11,928 nt of DNA from UMGS1649 sp045604405 (GTDB lineage: Bacteria; Bacillota; Clostridia; TANB77; CAG-465). Under the pieces are notes generated by a model that saw nothing but the letters and a program-made list of their open reading frames with translations, did not search any database and had not been told where the DNA came from. Within the stretch, counting starts at the first letter, position 1. Every line of letters begins with the position of its first letter. The stretch covers positions 1 through 11,928 of the forward strand of contig JAZUNZ010000046.1 in assembly GCA_045604405.1 (NCBI GenBank), written 5' to 3'. This document shows positions 5,215 to 11,908 of this stretch, piece by piece. Position numbers and translations under genes: made by a program.

Positions 5215-5840
5215 AATTAAAAATAAAAGAGTTTATAGTATATATAGAAGAAACATTTGTAATAGTAGTTTTTTTGAGTATATTTTTTTCAAGTGTGAGA
5301 GAGTATTTTGAAAATTATTTTATGTGTTACTTGTTTATAATATTTCACGAGCTATCTCATATGTTTGTAGCAAGCCTATTTGGTATAAAAACAAATAAGA
5401 TAAATATTCACATTTCAGGGTTGAGTATAAATTTAAATAATAGAAACAGTGGGGAACTGAAATGGCTATTTATATTTTTAGCAGGTCCCATTGCAAATGT
5501 TATTTTAGCAGTACTATTTAAAAGTGTATCATTGGTATATACAGTAAATTTGGTATTAGCTATAATAAATTTGGTGCCCATATATCCACTGGATGGATAC
5601 AATATACTAAAAATACTGTTAAATAGTATGAAAATGAAAAATATAGAAAAAGCACAGGATATGATTCAAATTATGATTATGATAAGTATAGGAATACTAG
5701 GGATTTATCAGGTGATTTTTTTACATAATCCGTCTGTAATTTTGATGTTTTTTTACATTTTTATCCAAACCTCTAACCTTAGAAAACACTGCGATTCGGG
5801 AATGTATCAAAAATATTACAAAAATATTACAAATTTTTAG
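5211..5840 (+). CDS. spoIVFB: M50 site-2-type membrane metalloprotease, SpoIVFB-like
   Basis: A 209-residue multi-pass protein with the zinc motif HELSH (His46, Glu47, His50) in an early membrane helix, an AGP turn (91-93), and the third ligand region NLVPIYPLDG (120-129, Asp128), as in SpoIVFB and other S2P proteases. SpoIVFB cuts pro-sigma-K within the mother-cell outer forespore membrane. The family member in B. subtilis is about 288 residues with a C-terminal CBS domain; this one stops shortly after the last helix, so no CBS domain is present. Its ATG overlaps the M23 gene stop (ATGA), so the two are translationally coupled, which supports a protease-regulator pair. No sigK is in the window. 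The very end carries a tandem 11-nt repeat (5808-5829) that determines the reading frame of the last residues. The family call is firm; the SpoIVFB role is inferred from motifs and context. Confidence 0.8.
   Translation: MKLKIKEFIVYIEETFVIVVFLSIFFSSVREYFENYFMCYLFIIFHELSHMFVASLFGIKTNKINIHISGLSINLNNRNSGELKWLFIFLAGPIANVILAVLFKSVSLVYTVNLVLAIINLVPIYPLDGYNILKILLNSMKMKNIEKAQDMIQIMIMISIGILGIYQVIFLHNPSVILMFFYIFIQTSNLRKHCDSGMYQKYYKNITNF
5808..5829 (+). repeat. Tandem 11-nt repeat at the 3' end of the M50 gene
   Basis: CAAAAATATTA occurs twice head to tail (5808-5818, 5819-5829) within the last codons. Eleven is not a multiple of three, so losing one copy would move the stop codon from 5838 to 5879-5881 and give a different, longer C-terminus. 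Confidence 0.85.
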
Positions 5841-5848
5841 AAAAACTA

Positions 5849-5877
5849 TTGATTTTTGAAATAAAAAATAGTATTAT
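5849..5877 (+). promoter_or_regulatory. Sigma-A-type promoter for ftsA-ftsZ
   Basis: TTGATT at 5849-5854, a 17-nt spacer and TATTAT at 5872-5877. The predicted start near 5884 lies about 10 nt before the GGGGG ribosome binding site at 5893-5897. No terminator is visible between the M50 gene and ftsA, so read-through from upstream is also possible. Confidence 0.6.
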
Positions 5878-5905
5878 ATAGCCATGACAAACGGGGGTAA
5901 GTTAA

Positions 5906-7186
5906 ATGGCTATAGGTGACATTATTGTTTCCTTAGACATAGGAGCATCAAAAACCGCGGCAGTAGTAGGACAAGTTAATAAATTTGGCGAAATTGAAGT
6001 GGTAGGGTACGGCCTTGCAAAGTCTAGTGGAATAAAAAAAGGAAGAATAATAAATAGCACAGCAGTCGCAGAATCCTTAGTAAAAGCTATTACAGAAGCT
6101 GAAGACACATCAGGGTTATATATAAATTCAGCTTATGTGAATATAAAAGGATTAAATACAAGGATAGAAAGAATAAGATTTAAATCTGAAGTAGAGAGAC
6201 CAGATGATGGTTTATCGTATAGAGATATAACATCAGTAATAGAAAAGATACAGCTAGGTATTAGACAAAACAGTACAGAGCAAATAGTAGATATAATTCC
6301 AACAAAGTACATTGTAAATGATAGAGAGTATGTAGAAGAACCAATAGGAGCTTTTGCAAAATATTTTTTAATAGATGCAGATGTGGTAATAGCGGACAAG
6401 TCTGTTATAGAGGAAGTAACACATGCTATGGATTTAGCAGAACTTAAAATAGACGGGTTTGTGCTTGAAACATTTGCAACTTCTAATGTCGTACTAATGC
6501 CTGAAGAAAAAGATTTAGGAGTATTATTACTAGATGTTGGAGCAGCACATACAGATATATCTGTATATAAAAATGGTAGTTTAGAATATAACAATACTTT
6601 GCCTGTTGGTGGAGACCATATAACAAGTGATATTTCTATTTCGCTTAATGTGGATATGGAGGAAGCAGATAAGTTAAAGAGACAATACAATCTAGCAATA
6701 GAGGCAATGATTTCAAATAATCATGATATTAAGTTAAATACTAGAATAGTTGCCGAAGGTGAAACAGACAGAGTAAAATGTAGTGATGTAGTAAAGATTA
6801 TAGAAGCAAGAATTAGAGAAATTTATCAAATCACAAGAAAAATAATGGCAGAAAATAATCTTATAGGAAAAATAGAGTGCGCTGTTATAACTGGTCAAGG
6901 AATAAGCAACATCTCAGGTGTTGAAGAACTTGCGGTACTAACTTTAAAGATCAATCAAGTTAGAATATGTAGTCCTAAATTAATAAATGTTATAAAACCA
7001 CAACACATAGTAGCTTTTGGTATGGTAAAATACATTTCAAATGTTGGAACAAGCAAACGTGTAAACAGCGATGTTGAAATAATGACAGAACCAGGCGTAA
7101 AAGAAAAAATACTTGGTATGTTTAATAAAGCTAAAGATAGACTAACTAATACACTAAAAAGAAAAAATGAAGAAGATGATGAGTAA
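5906..7186 (+). CDS. ftsA: Cell division protein FtsA
   Basis: A 426-residue actin-fold ATPase that anchors FtsZ filaments to the membrane. The phosphate-1 motif is VSLDIGASKTAAVVG (about 8-22), phosphate-2 is LLLDVGAAHTDISVY (about 207-221), and the adenosine motif is VITGQGISNISG (about 328-338), where GQG stands in place of the more usual GGG or GGT. The 1C (SHS2) subdomain would cover about 85-165. The C-terminus (KEKILGMFNKAKDRLTNTL, from about 399) can form the amphipathic helix that inserts into the membrane. The start is fixed by GGGGG at 5893-5897. ftsZ follows 16 nt later, the near-universal arrangement. Confidence 0.96.
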   Translation: MAIGDIIVSLDIGASKTAAVVGQVNKFGEIEVVGYGLAKSSGIKKGRIINSTAVAESLVKAITEAEDTSGLYINSAYVNIKGLNTRIERIRFKSEVERPDDGLSYRDITSVIEKIQLGIRQNSTEQIVDIIPTKYIVNDREYVEEPIGAFAKYFLIDADVVIADKSVIEEVTHAMDLAELKIDGFVLETFATSNVVLMPEEKDLGVLLLDVGAAHTDISVYKNGSLEYNNTLPVGGDHITSDISISLNVDMEEADKLKRQYNLAIEAMISNNHDIKLNTRIVAEGETDRVKCSDVVKIIEARIREIYQITRKIMAENNLIGKIECAVITGQGISNISGVEELAVLTLKINQVRICSPKLINVIKPQHIVAFGMVKYISNVGTSKRVNSDVEIMTEPGVKEKILGMFNKAKDRLTNTLKRKNEEDDE

Positions 7187-7202
7187 AAAGGGGGATTTTC
7201 AA

Positions 7203-8321
7203 ATGGAAGAAACAATGTTTAAAGCTGGAACAGCTAATATTAAAGTTATTGGTGTTGGTGGCGGTGGCGGAAACGCGCTAAATAGAATGATAGAAGATGG
7301 TCTTAAAGGAGTAGAATTTATAGCAATAAATACAGACCAACAAGCATTAGAAGAATCAAAAGCTGGAACAAAAATTCAAATAGGTGAAAAATTAACTAGA
7401 GGACTTGGAGCAGGAGCAAATCCAGAGATTGGAGAATGTAGCGCTGAAGAATCTAAAGCAGAAATAGCTGAAGCATTAAAGGGAGCAGACATGGTGTTCA
7501 TTACTTCTGGAATGGGAGGAGGAACAGGAACAGGTGCAACTCCTGTTATAGCAGATATTTCTAAAGGAATGGGAATATTAACAGTAGCAGTTGTAACAAA
7601 ACCTTTCCCATTTGAAGGAAAAAGAAGAATGACTCAAGCAGAAAAAGGTATAGAAGAATTAAAGCAAAATGTAGATACAATAATAACTATACCAAATGAA
7701 AAACTACTTCAAGTAGTAGAAAAAGACACTACAATTGAAGAAGCTTTCTTAAAAACAGATAATATACTAAGACAAGGTGTTCAAGGTATATCTGACCTTA
7801 TCACAATCCCTGGTCTTGTAAATCTAGACTTTGCTGACGTGAAAACAATAATGTTAGATACAGGTATTGCTCATATGGGTATAGGTAGAGCAAGAGGAGA
7901 AAACAGAGCGGGAGAAGCTGCAAGACAAGCAATTCATAGCCCACTTCTTGAAACTTCTATAGAAGGAGCAAGCGGAGTTCTAATAAACGTAACTGGAGGC
8001 AAAGACCTAGGATTATTAGAAATAAATGAAGCAGCAGAATTAGTACAAAAATCTGTAGACCCAGAAGCTAATATTATATTTGGTGCTGTAATTGACGAAA
8101 ATCTTGGTGATGAAATTGTTATTACTGTAATAGCAACAGGATTCAACAAATGGGGAGCTGAAAACAGTAAAGCTCAAGATTTAATTGAAAGTATGCGTAA
8201 TAGCATAAACAACAATATGGAACAAAGCCAACAAACAGGAATAAGTGGTAGAGTTTCTTCAAGAACAGACTATACAGTAGATTTGGATATCCCACCTTTC
8301 TTAAGAAGAAATAAAGACTAA
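7203..8321 (+). CDS. ftsZ: Cell division protein FtsZ
   Basis: A 372-residue tubulin-like GTPase that polymerises into the division ring at the membrane. It shows the N-terminal GGGGGNALNRM motif (19-29), the tubulin signature GGGTGTG (105-111), the NLDFADVKTIM synergy (T7) loop and the conserved C-terminal peptide DLDIPPFLRRNKD that binds FtsA and other partners. The variable linker before that tail is short. An in-frame ATG at 7167 would add 12 residues but lies inside ftsA and lacks a good ribosome binding site; the ATG at 7203 has AAAAAGGGGG ending at 7194 and begins at the usual family position. In sporulating bacteria FtsZ relocates to polar sites for asymmetric division. Confidence 0.98.
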   Translation: MEETMFKAGTANIKVIGVGGGGGNALNRMIEDGLKGVEFIAINTDQQALEESKAGTKIQIGEKLTRGLGAGANPEIGECSAEESKAEIAEALKGADMVFITSGMGGGTGTGATPVIADISKGMGILTVAVVTKPFPFEGKRRMTQAEKGIEELKQNVDTIITIPNEKLLQVVEKDTTIEEAFLKTDNILRQGVQGISDLITIPGLVNLDFADVKTIMLDTGIAHMGIGRARGENRAGEAARQAIHSPLLETSIEGASGVLINVTGGKDLGLLEINEAAELVQKSVDPEANIIFGAVIDENLGDEIVITVIATGFNKWGAENSKAQDLIESMRNSINNNMEQSQQTGISGRVSSRTDYTVDLDIPPFLRRNKD

Positions 8322-8350
8322 AAAAGACAATCTAAAATGAATTTTATATC

Positions 8351-8388
8351 AAAAAAGCAAATTGTATGAAACAATTTGCTTTTTTATT
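8351..8388 (+). terminator. Strong intrinsic terminator after ftsZ
   Basis: A perfect 15-bp stem (8351-8365 with 8371-8385) closes a 5-nt ATGAA loop, with AAAAAA on the left and TTTTTT on the right followed by ATTTT. It begins 29 nt after the ftsZ stop codon and insulates ftsAZ from the spoIIGA operon. Confidence 0.95.
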
Positions 8389-8427
8389 TTGCTTTTTGAA
8401 GATGAAAAAATTAATTCGTAACTTTTA

Positions 8428-8462
8428 TTCTACAAAATATTAATACCCTTCTAGATTATAAT
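8428..8462 (+). promoter_or_regulatory. Candidate Spo0A-controlled promoter of the spoIIGA operon
   Basis: TATAAT at 8457-8462 is a perfect sigma-A -10, but there is no -35 at a 17-nt spacing (AAAATA). TTCTACAAAA at 8428-8437 matches the inverted 0A-box TTCGACAAAA at 9 of 10 positions and ends its TTCTACA core 22 nt upstream of the -10. In B. subtilis, spoIIG is a Spo0A-activated promoter with a similarly long spacing. A caution is that the predicted start near 8469 would fall on the ribosome binding site (AGAGG, 8468-8472), so the true -10 may lie further upstream. Confidence 0.4.
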
Positions 8463-8477
8463 TTTCCAGAGGTAAAG

Positions 8478-9293
8478 ATGACTATATATTTAGATTATAT
8501 ATTTATTGAAAATTTTTTAATTGATTATATTTTACTCAAAGAAACATCATATATTGCAAGAAGACAATTGGCCAATAGCCGAGCAATAATTTCATCAATT
8601 GTTGCGTCACTCTATGTGGTGATAATGGTGTACTTTAAGCTACAAGAATTAAACTATCTAATATGTAAAGTATTATTAGTAATCATACTGATATACATTT
8701 CTTTTAATTCAAGAAAAGTAGATGAATATATAAAGCTAATAGCTATTTTCTTTTTAATCTCTGTAATAAATGTTGGAACTTTAACAGTTATAACTAATTT
8801 ATTTAATTTACATAGTATGACGGGAGTTTTAAAAGTTATTGTATATATATCAAGTATGTGTACAAGTAAGCTTTTTACAAAACATATGTGGAAAATATAC
8901 AAGCAAGATGTAAAAAATCAAGATTTAATATATGAAGTAAAAATAAATTTTGGGGACAAAACATATAAATATAATGCCTTTTTAGATACAGGAAACACTG
9001 TATATAGTTATACATACAATGTTCCAGTAATATTTGCCGAAATTATGGATGAAACGATTATGCAAGAATTAAAGAAAAAGCAATTTTTTAATATTACAAC
9101 TGTCACCTTATCTAATAGGCAGGAGAAAAAAGCATATATATTTGAAAAAATTGAAATAAAAAAGAAAGATAAAAGATGGTATGTTAAGACAGCGATAGTT
9201 TTTGAAAACACAAAGTTATCTAAAGATAATAGCTATAATATGTTACTTAACTATACTCTTTATGCGCAAAATCTAGGAGGTATAAAAATATGA
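8478..9293 (+). CDS. spoIIGA: Sporulation sigma-E factor-processing peptidase SpoIIGA
   Basis: A 271-residue protein with about five N-terminal membrane helices (within 1-130) and a cytoplasmic aspartic-protease-like domain. The catalytic motif is FLDTGNTV with Asp170 (about Asp183 in the B. subtilis enzyme), followed by the typical PVIFAE segment (183-188). SpoIIGA sits in the sporulation septum and cuts the pro-sequence off pro-sigma-E in the mother cell after the forespore signal SpoIIR arrives; spoIIR is not in this window. The family is usually 270-310 residues, so this is full length. The start is set by AGAGG at 8468-8472. Its stop overlaps the sigE start by 4 nt (ATGA), so protease and substrate are translationally coupled. 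Confidence 0.93.
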   Translation: MTIYLDYIFIENFLIDYILLKETSYIARRQLANSRAIISSIVASLYVVIMVYFKLQELNYLICKVLLVIILIYISFNSRKVDEYIKLIAIFFLISVINVGTLTVITNLFNLHSMTGVLKVIVYISSMCTSKLFTKHMWKIYKQDVKNQDLIYEVKINFGDKTYKYNAFLDTGNTVYSYTYNVPVIFAEIMDETIMQELKKKQFFNITTVTLSNRQEKKAYIFEKIEIKKKDKRWYVKTAIVFENTKLSKDNSYNMLLNYTLYAQNLGGIKI

Positions 9294-9994
9294 ATTTAAA
9301 GAAGATATATGGATATATATTAAAGTTGTTAAAAATTGAAGAAGAAGAACTTTTTTACATTGCAGGCTCAGAAAAATTACCAACACCACTTACAACAGAA
9401 GAAGAAAAAGAACTATTGTTACGTCTTGGTGGGGGAGATGATGAGGCAAGAAAAAAGCTTGTAGAAAAAAATTTAAGATTGGTAGTATATATTGCTAAAA
9501 AATTTGAAAATTCAATGTTTAATATAGAAGACTTAATATCAATAGGAACAATAGGACTTATGAAGGCAATAAACAGTTTTAATTTAGATAAAAACATTAA
9601 GCTTGCAACGTATGCATCAAGATGTATAGAAAATGAAATATTGATGTACTTAAGAAAGACACAAAAGTTAAAAACAGAAATATCTATAGATGAACCTATA
9701 AATACAGATAGCGAGGGAAATGATCTTGCACTTGGAGACATTCTAGGTTCGGAAAATGACAATATATTTAAGCAAGTAGAAGATAATGATAACAAGAAGG
9801 TTATAGATATGGCTATTAAAAGTTTGGATAGCAGAGAAAAAGTAATAATGGAGCTCAGATATGGATTTGATGGAAAGAATGAACTTACCCAAAAAGAGGT
9901 GGCAGATAAACTTGGAATTTCCCAATCATATATTTCCAGAATTGAAAAAAAGGTAATAGAACGTCTAAAAAAGCAGTTTAATGAGAGCAAATGA
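9290..9994 (+). CDS. sigE: RNA polymerase sporulation sigma factor sigma-E (pro-form)
   Basis: A 234-residue sigma-70 family protein, mother-cell specific. An N-terminal amphipathic pro-sequence (about 1-22, with IYGYILKLLKI) precedes LFYIAGSEKLP; by alignment with B. subtilis YYIGGSEALPPPL the SpoIIGA cut is predicted near Phe22-Tyr23. Region 2 spans about 61-125 and is nearly diagnostic: NLRLVVYIAKKFENS, IEDLISIGTIGL, KLATYASRCIENEILMYLR. Region 4 has the helix-turn-helix TQKEVADKLGISQSYISRIEK (about 200-220). The start has AGGAGG at 9275-9280 inside the end of spoIIGA. In sporulating bacteria sigma-E switches on engulfment, coat and cortex genes. Confidence 0.97.
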   Translation: MNLKKIYGYILKLLKIEEEELFYIAGSEKLPTPLTTEEEKELLLRLGGGDDEARKKLVEKNLRLVVYIAKKFENSMFNIEDLISIGTIGLMKAINSFNLDKNIKLATYASRCIENEILMYLRKTQKLKTEISIDEPINTDSEGNDLALGDILGSENDNIFKQVEDNDNKKVIDMAIKSLDSREKVIMELRYGFDGKNELTQKEVADKLGISQSYISRIEKKVIERLKKQFNESK

Positions 9995-10056
9995 ATAATA
10001 TGAACAAATGAAAACAAAATATTACCAACAACTGGAAATATAAGGAGAGGATACAA

Positions 10057-10839
10057 ATGAAAACGATAAAAGTTGAAATAAATGGAGTTAATACAGCAGA
10101 GCTACCTGTATTATCTGCAAAAGCGCAAATGGAGATGCTAAAGCAAATAAAGGAAGGAAAAACAGAATTAAAAGATGAATTTATTAAAGCAAATCTAAGG
10201 CTTGTGTTAAGTTTAGTCAAAAAATTTAATCATAGATGCGACTCGGTAGATGATATATTCCAAGTAGGTGTAGTAGGTTTAATAAAAGCCATAGATAATT
10301 TTGATATTACACAAAATGTTCAATTTTCAACATATGCCGTGCCCATGATCGCAGGAGAAATTAAGCGTTTCTTAAGAGACAGCAGCTCTATGAGAATAAG
10401 TAGATCTATAAGAGACATGTCATATAAGATTGCAAAAGAAAAAGAAGCATATATGGCAAAGAACAATGAGGAACCAACTATAGAATACTTAGCAAAAACC
10501 TTGGAGCTAAGTGTGGAGGATGTAATACTTGCATTAGAAAGTACAGCCCAACCTATGTCGCTATATGACGCTGTATATAACGATGATGGGGATACTATAT
10601 ATGTATTAGATCAATTGAAAAGCGAGAAAAATGAAATGGAGACGCTCACAGAAACATTATCCGTAATACAAGCATTAGAAAAACTTTCGGAAAAAGAAAA
10701 GAATATTATTAAAAGAAGATTTTTTGATAACAAAACTCAAATTGAAATAGCAGAAGAAATAGGAGTATCACAAGCACAAATATCTAGAATAGAGAAAGTA
10801 GCGTTAGAGAGAATGAAAAGAAAAATGTTAAAAGGTTGA
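10057..10839 (+). CDS. sigG: RNA polymerase sporulation sigma factor sigma-G
   Basis: A 260-residue forespore-specific sigma factor. The N-terminal VEINGVNTAELPVL is the sigma-G signature that distinguishes it from sigma-F. Region 2 (about 46-108) includes NLRLVLSLVKKF, DDIFQVGVVGLIKAIDNFD and VQFSTYAVPMIAGEIKRFLRD. Region 3 follows at about 113-170, and the region 4 helix-turn-helix TQIEIAEEIGVSQAQISRIEK lies at about 227-247. It directs late forespore genes such as those for small acid-soluble proteins and germination receptors. It lies 62 nt after sigE with no terminator, so read-through from the spoIIGA promoter is likely. I could not find a convincing sigma-F or sigma-G promoter in that gap. 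AGGAGAGG at 10043-10050 supports the start. Confidence 0.96.
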   Translation: MKTIKVEINGVNTAELPVLSAKAQMEMLKQIKEGKTELKDEFIKANLRLVLSLVKKFNHRCDSVDDIFQVGVVGLIKAIDNFDITQNVQFSTYAVPMIAGEIKRFLRDSSSMRISRSIRDMSYKIAKEKEAYMAKNNEEPTIEYLAKTLELSVEDVILALESTAQPMSLYDAVYNDDGDTIYVLDQLKSEKNEMETLTETLSVIQALEKLSEKEKNIIKRRFFDNKTQIEIAEEIGVSQAQISRIEKVALERMKRKMLKG

Positions 10840-10859
10840 AAATAATTTCAACCTTTTAT
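10830..10859 (+). terminator. Hairpin overlapping the sigG stop codon
   Basis: A perfect 12-bp stem (AAAAGGTTGAAA at 10830-10841 with TTTCAACCTTTT at 10846-10857) has an ATAA loop. The TGA stop of sigG (10837-10839) lies in its left arm. The T run is part of the stem and is followed by AT, so termination may be partial; translating ribosomes would also cover the left arm. Confidence 0.65.
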
Positions 10860-10867
10860 GCATATAT
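10837..10867 (+). promoter_or_regulatory. Weak candidate sigma-G- or sigma-E-type promoter for the amidase
   Basis: TGAAAA (10837-10842), 18 nt, then CATATAT (10861-10867) partly matches the sigma-G pattern TGAATA / CATACTA; the overlapping TATAAT at 10867-10872 is a perfect -10 hexamer but has no -35. A start near 10873 would leave almost no leader before AGGTGAT at 10874-10880. The site is listed because the gene sits in a sporulation cluster, but AT-rich DNA gives such matches readily. Confidence 0.2.
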
Positions 10868-10884
10868 ATAATTAGGTGATATTT

Positions 10885-11412
10885 ATGTATAAGGTATATT
10901 TAAGTCCGTCAACACAGGACAAAAGCTTTGGCATTGGAAATTTTGGTGTTGAAGAATTTAGAATGAATCAAATAGCAGATGTAGTAGAAAGAGTTCTTTT
11001 GCAAAGTGGAGAATATGCTGTTTTTAGGAATATTTCAGGAATGACTAAAGAGGAAATAATAGCAGATAGTAATGAAGTAAAACCAAATATTCATGTAGCA
11101 ATACATAGCAATTATGGCAATAAACCTGGATGTGAATGCTATGTAAAAGTTGGAGATGAGATTTCTAATGGGTTCGGAAAAGAAATATATAAAGAAGTAT
11201 TAAGAGTCCATTATGATAAAAATATAGACAATGGACTTGTATATGATAAGAATGTAATAGAAATAAATAAAGTAAACTCACCAGCAATACTTATAGAAGT
11301 AGGATGTCATGATAATGAAAATGATGCTAGATGGATTGTAGAAAACGTTGAAAATATAGGTAGAGCTATTGCAAGAGGAATAGAAAAGGGATTTTTGTTA
11401 AAGGTGTGTTAG
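10885..11412 (+). CDS. N-acetylmuramoyl-L-alanine amidase-like protein (Amidase_3 type), no signal peptide
   Basis: The 175-residue protein has the fold order of zinc-dependent Amidase_3 enzymes, which cut the bond between muramic acid and the peptide stem. EEFRMNQIADVVERVL (Glu23/Glu24) fits the first helix, HVAIHSNYG supplies His74, and SPAILIEVGCHDN supplies Glu138, the catalytic acid. The first strand reads YLSPSTQ where classical members have DPGHGG, so the usual first zinc His is missing and replaced by a region with Gln11. I recall SPS-Q variants of this family in Clostridia, so this may be a functional subfamily. No leader peptide or membrane helix is present, which suggests a cytoplasmic protein released at lysis, as for the mother-cell amidase CwlC. 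ATG 10885 is chosen because of AGGTGAT (10874-10880); an in-frame GTG at 10876 overlaps that site. It lies between sigG and the ylmC-like gene. Confidence 0.8.
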   Translation: MYKVYLSPSTQDKSFGIGNFGVEEFRMNQIADVVERVLLQSGEYAVFRNISGMTKEEIIADSNEVKPNIHVAIHSNYGNKPGCECYVKVGDEISNGFGKEIYKEVLRVHYDKNIDNGLVYDKNVIEINKVNSPAILIEVGCHDNENDARWIVENVENIGRAIARGIEKGFLLKVC

Positions 11413-11421
11413 GAGGCTATT

Positions 11422-11652
11422 ATGACACGAGGTATAGATTTTAGACAGAAGGAAGTTATAAACATAAACAACGGAAAAATGTTGGGATTTGTAGTTGACG
11501 TTGATGCAGAATTAAATGAAGGAGCAATAAAAAGTATTGTAGTTGCTCAGGTTGGAAAAGTATTAAAAAGTTTAGGAGGAAAAAACAACATAACTATCCC
11601 TTGGAGCAACGTAAAACTTATTGGAGAAGATGTAATTTTGGTTGAAATTTAA
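11422..11652 (+). CDS. YlmC/YmxH family PRC-barrel sporulation protein
   Basis: A 76-residue single PRC-barrel domain protein. It shows the family pattern: DFRQKEVININNGKMLGFVVDVDAEL, a central GAIKSIVVAQVGKV, and IPWSNVKLIGEDVILVEI at the end (usual length about 75-90). Members occur next to sigG in many Bacilli and Clostridia and are annotated YlmC/YmxH; their biochemical role is not known, but PRC barrels typically bind partner proteins or RNA. The Shine-Dalgarno AGGAGG (11411-11416) overlaps the amidase stop codon, so the two are tightly coupled. No convincing intrinsic terminator follows; only a 5-bp hairpin without a T tract (11652-11667) lies before the rRNA promoter. Confidence 0.88.
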   Translation: MTRGIDFRQKEVININNGKMLGFVVDVDAELNEGAIKSIVVAQVGKVLKSLGGKNNITIPWSNVKLIGEDVILVEI

Positions 11653-11680
11653 AGCCCAAAACGGCTTAAAAACAAACACT

Positions 11681-11752
11681 CTAAAAAATATGAAAAAATT
11701 TTTAAAAAAATTCATTTTTTTTGTTGACATTATCTAGGTGCTGTGTTAAAAT
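11681..11752 (+). promoter_or_regulatory. rRNA operon promoter with UP-like A/T tracts
   Basis: TTGACA at 11724-11729, a 17-nt spacer and TAAAAT at 11747-11752, with an extended -10 TG at 11744-11745. Immediately upstream, 11681-11723 is almost pure A/T in alternating A and T runs, as expected for an UP element contacted by the RNA polymerase alpha subunits. Predicted start is A11759. The layout and the 16S start 150 nt downstream identify this as the promoter of an rrn operon. Confidence 0.92.
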
Positions 11753-11758
11753 ATATTC

Positions 11759-11908
11759 ACGGTGTCACGCTAGAGCGTGATATTTTAAAGCACATTGAAA
11801 AATAAAGAGTAAGAAAGCCAAGTAAAAGGGAAAGTTATGGAAGACATAACATCCCGTTAATTTAACAAAGTAATTTATAAAGATAGCTAACGTTATCTTG
11901 AGAGAATT
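11759..11908 (+). ncRNA. Pre-16S rRNA leader
   Basis: About 150 nt between promoter and 16S, with no ORF. It contains three hairpins: 11763-11782 (TCACGC/GCGTGA core, TAGA loop) followed by TTTT; 11828-11855 (GTTATG/CATAAC with an outer GGG/CCC clamp); and 11880-11899 (8 bp including one G-U, TAAC loop). GCACATTGAAAAATA at 11789-11803 resembles the boxA-like TGCTCTTTGAAAACT of Bacillota rRNA leaders, where the Nus antitermination complex binds. Parts of this leader probably pair with sequence beyond 16S for RNase III processing, which cannot be seen here. Confidence 0.75.

Noticed and set aside
6133..6690. Minus-strand open frame opposite ftsA (about 185 codons)
   Set aside because: Same reasoning: it is a shadow of a conserved gene, Ser/Ile/Leu-rich, with no recognisable domain.
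7167..7202. Longer ftsZ start inside ftsA
   Set aside because: The extra 12 residues are not typical of FtsZ, and AAAAAGGGGG sits correctly for ATG 7203.
9355..10056. Long open frame on the minus strand opposite sigE (about 233 codons)
   Set aside because: It is antisense to an unmistakable sigma-E gene. Its Phe/Ser/Leu-rich composition is typical of the complement of AT-rich coding sequence, and no ribosome binding site or family motif is visible.
9995..10056. Sigma-F or sigma-G promoter for sigG
   Set aside because: No pair of elements with acceptable spacing could be found; read-through from the spoIIGA promoter is the simpler reading.
11652..11667. AAGCC/GGCTT hairpin as terminator of the ylmC-like gene
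   Set aside because: There are only five pairs and it is followed by AAAAA rather than a T tract, so it does not qualify as an intrinsic terminator on this strand.
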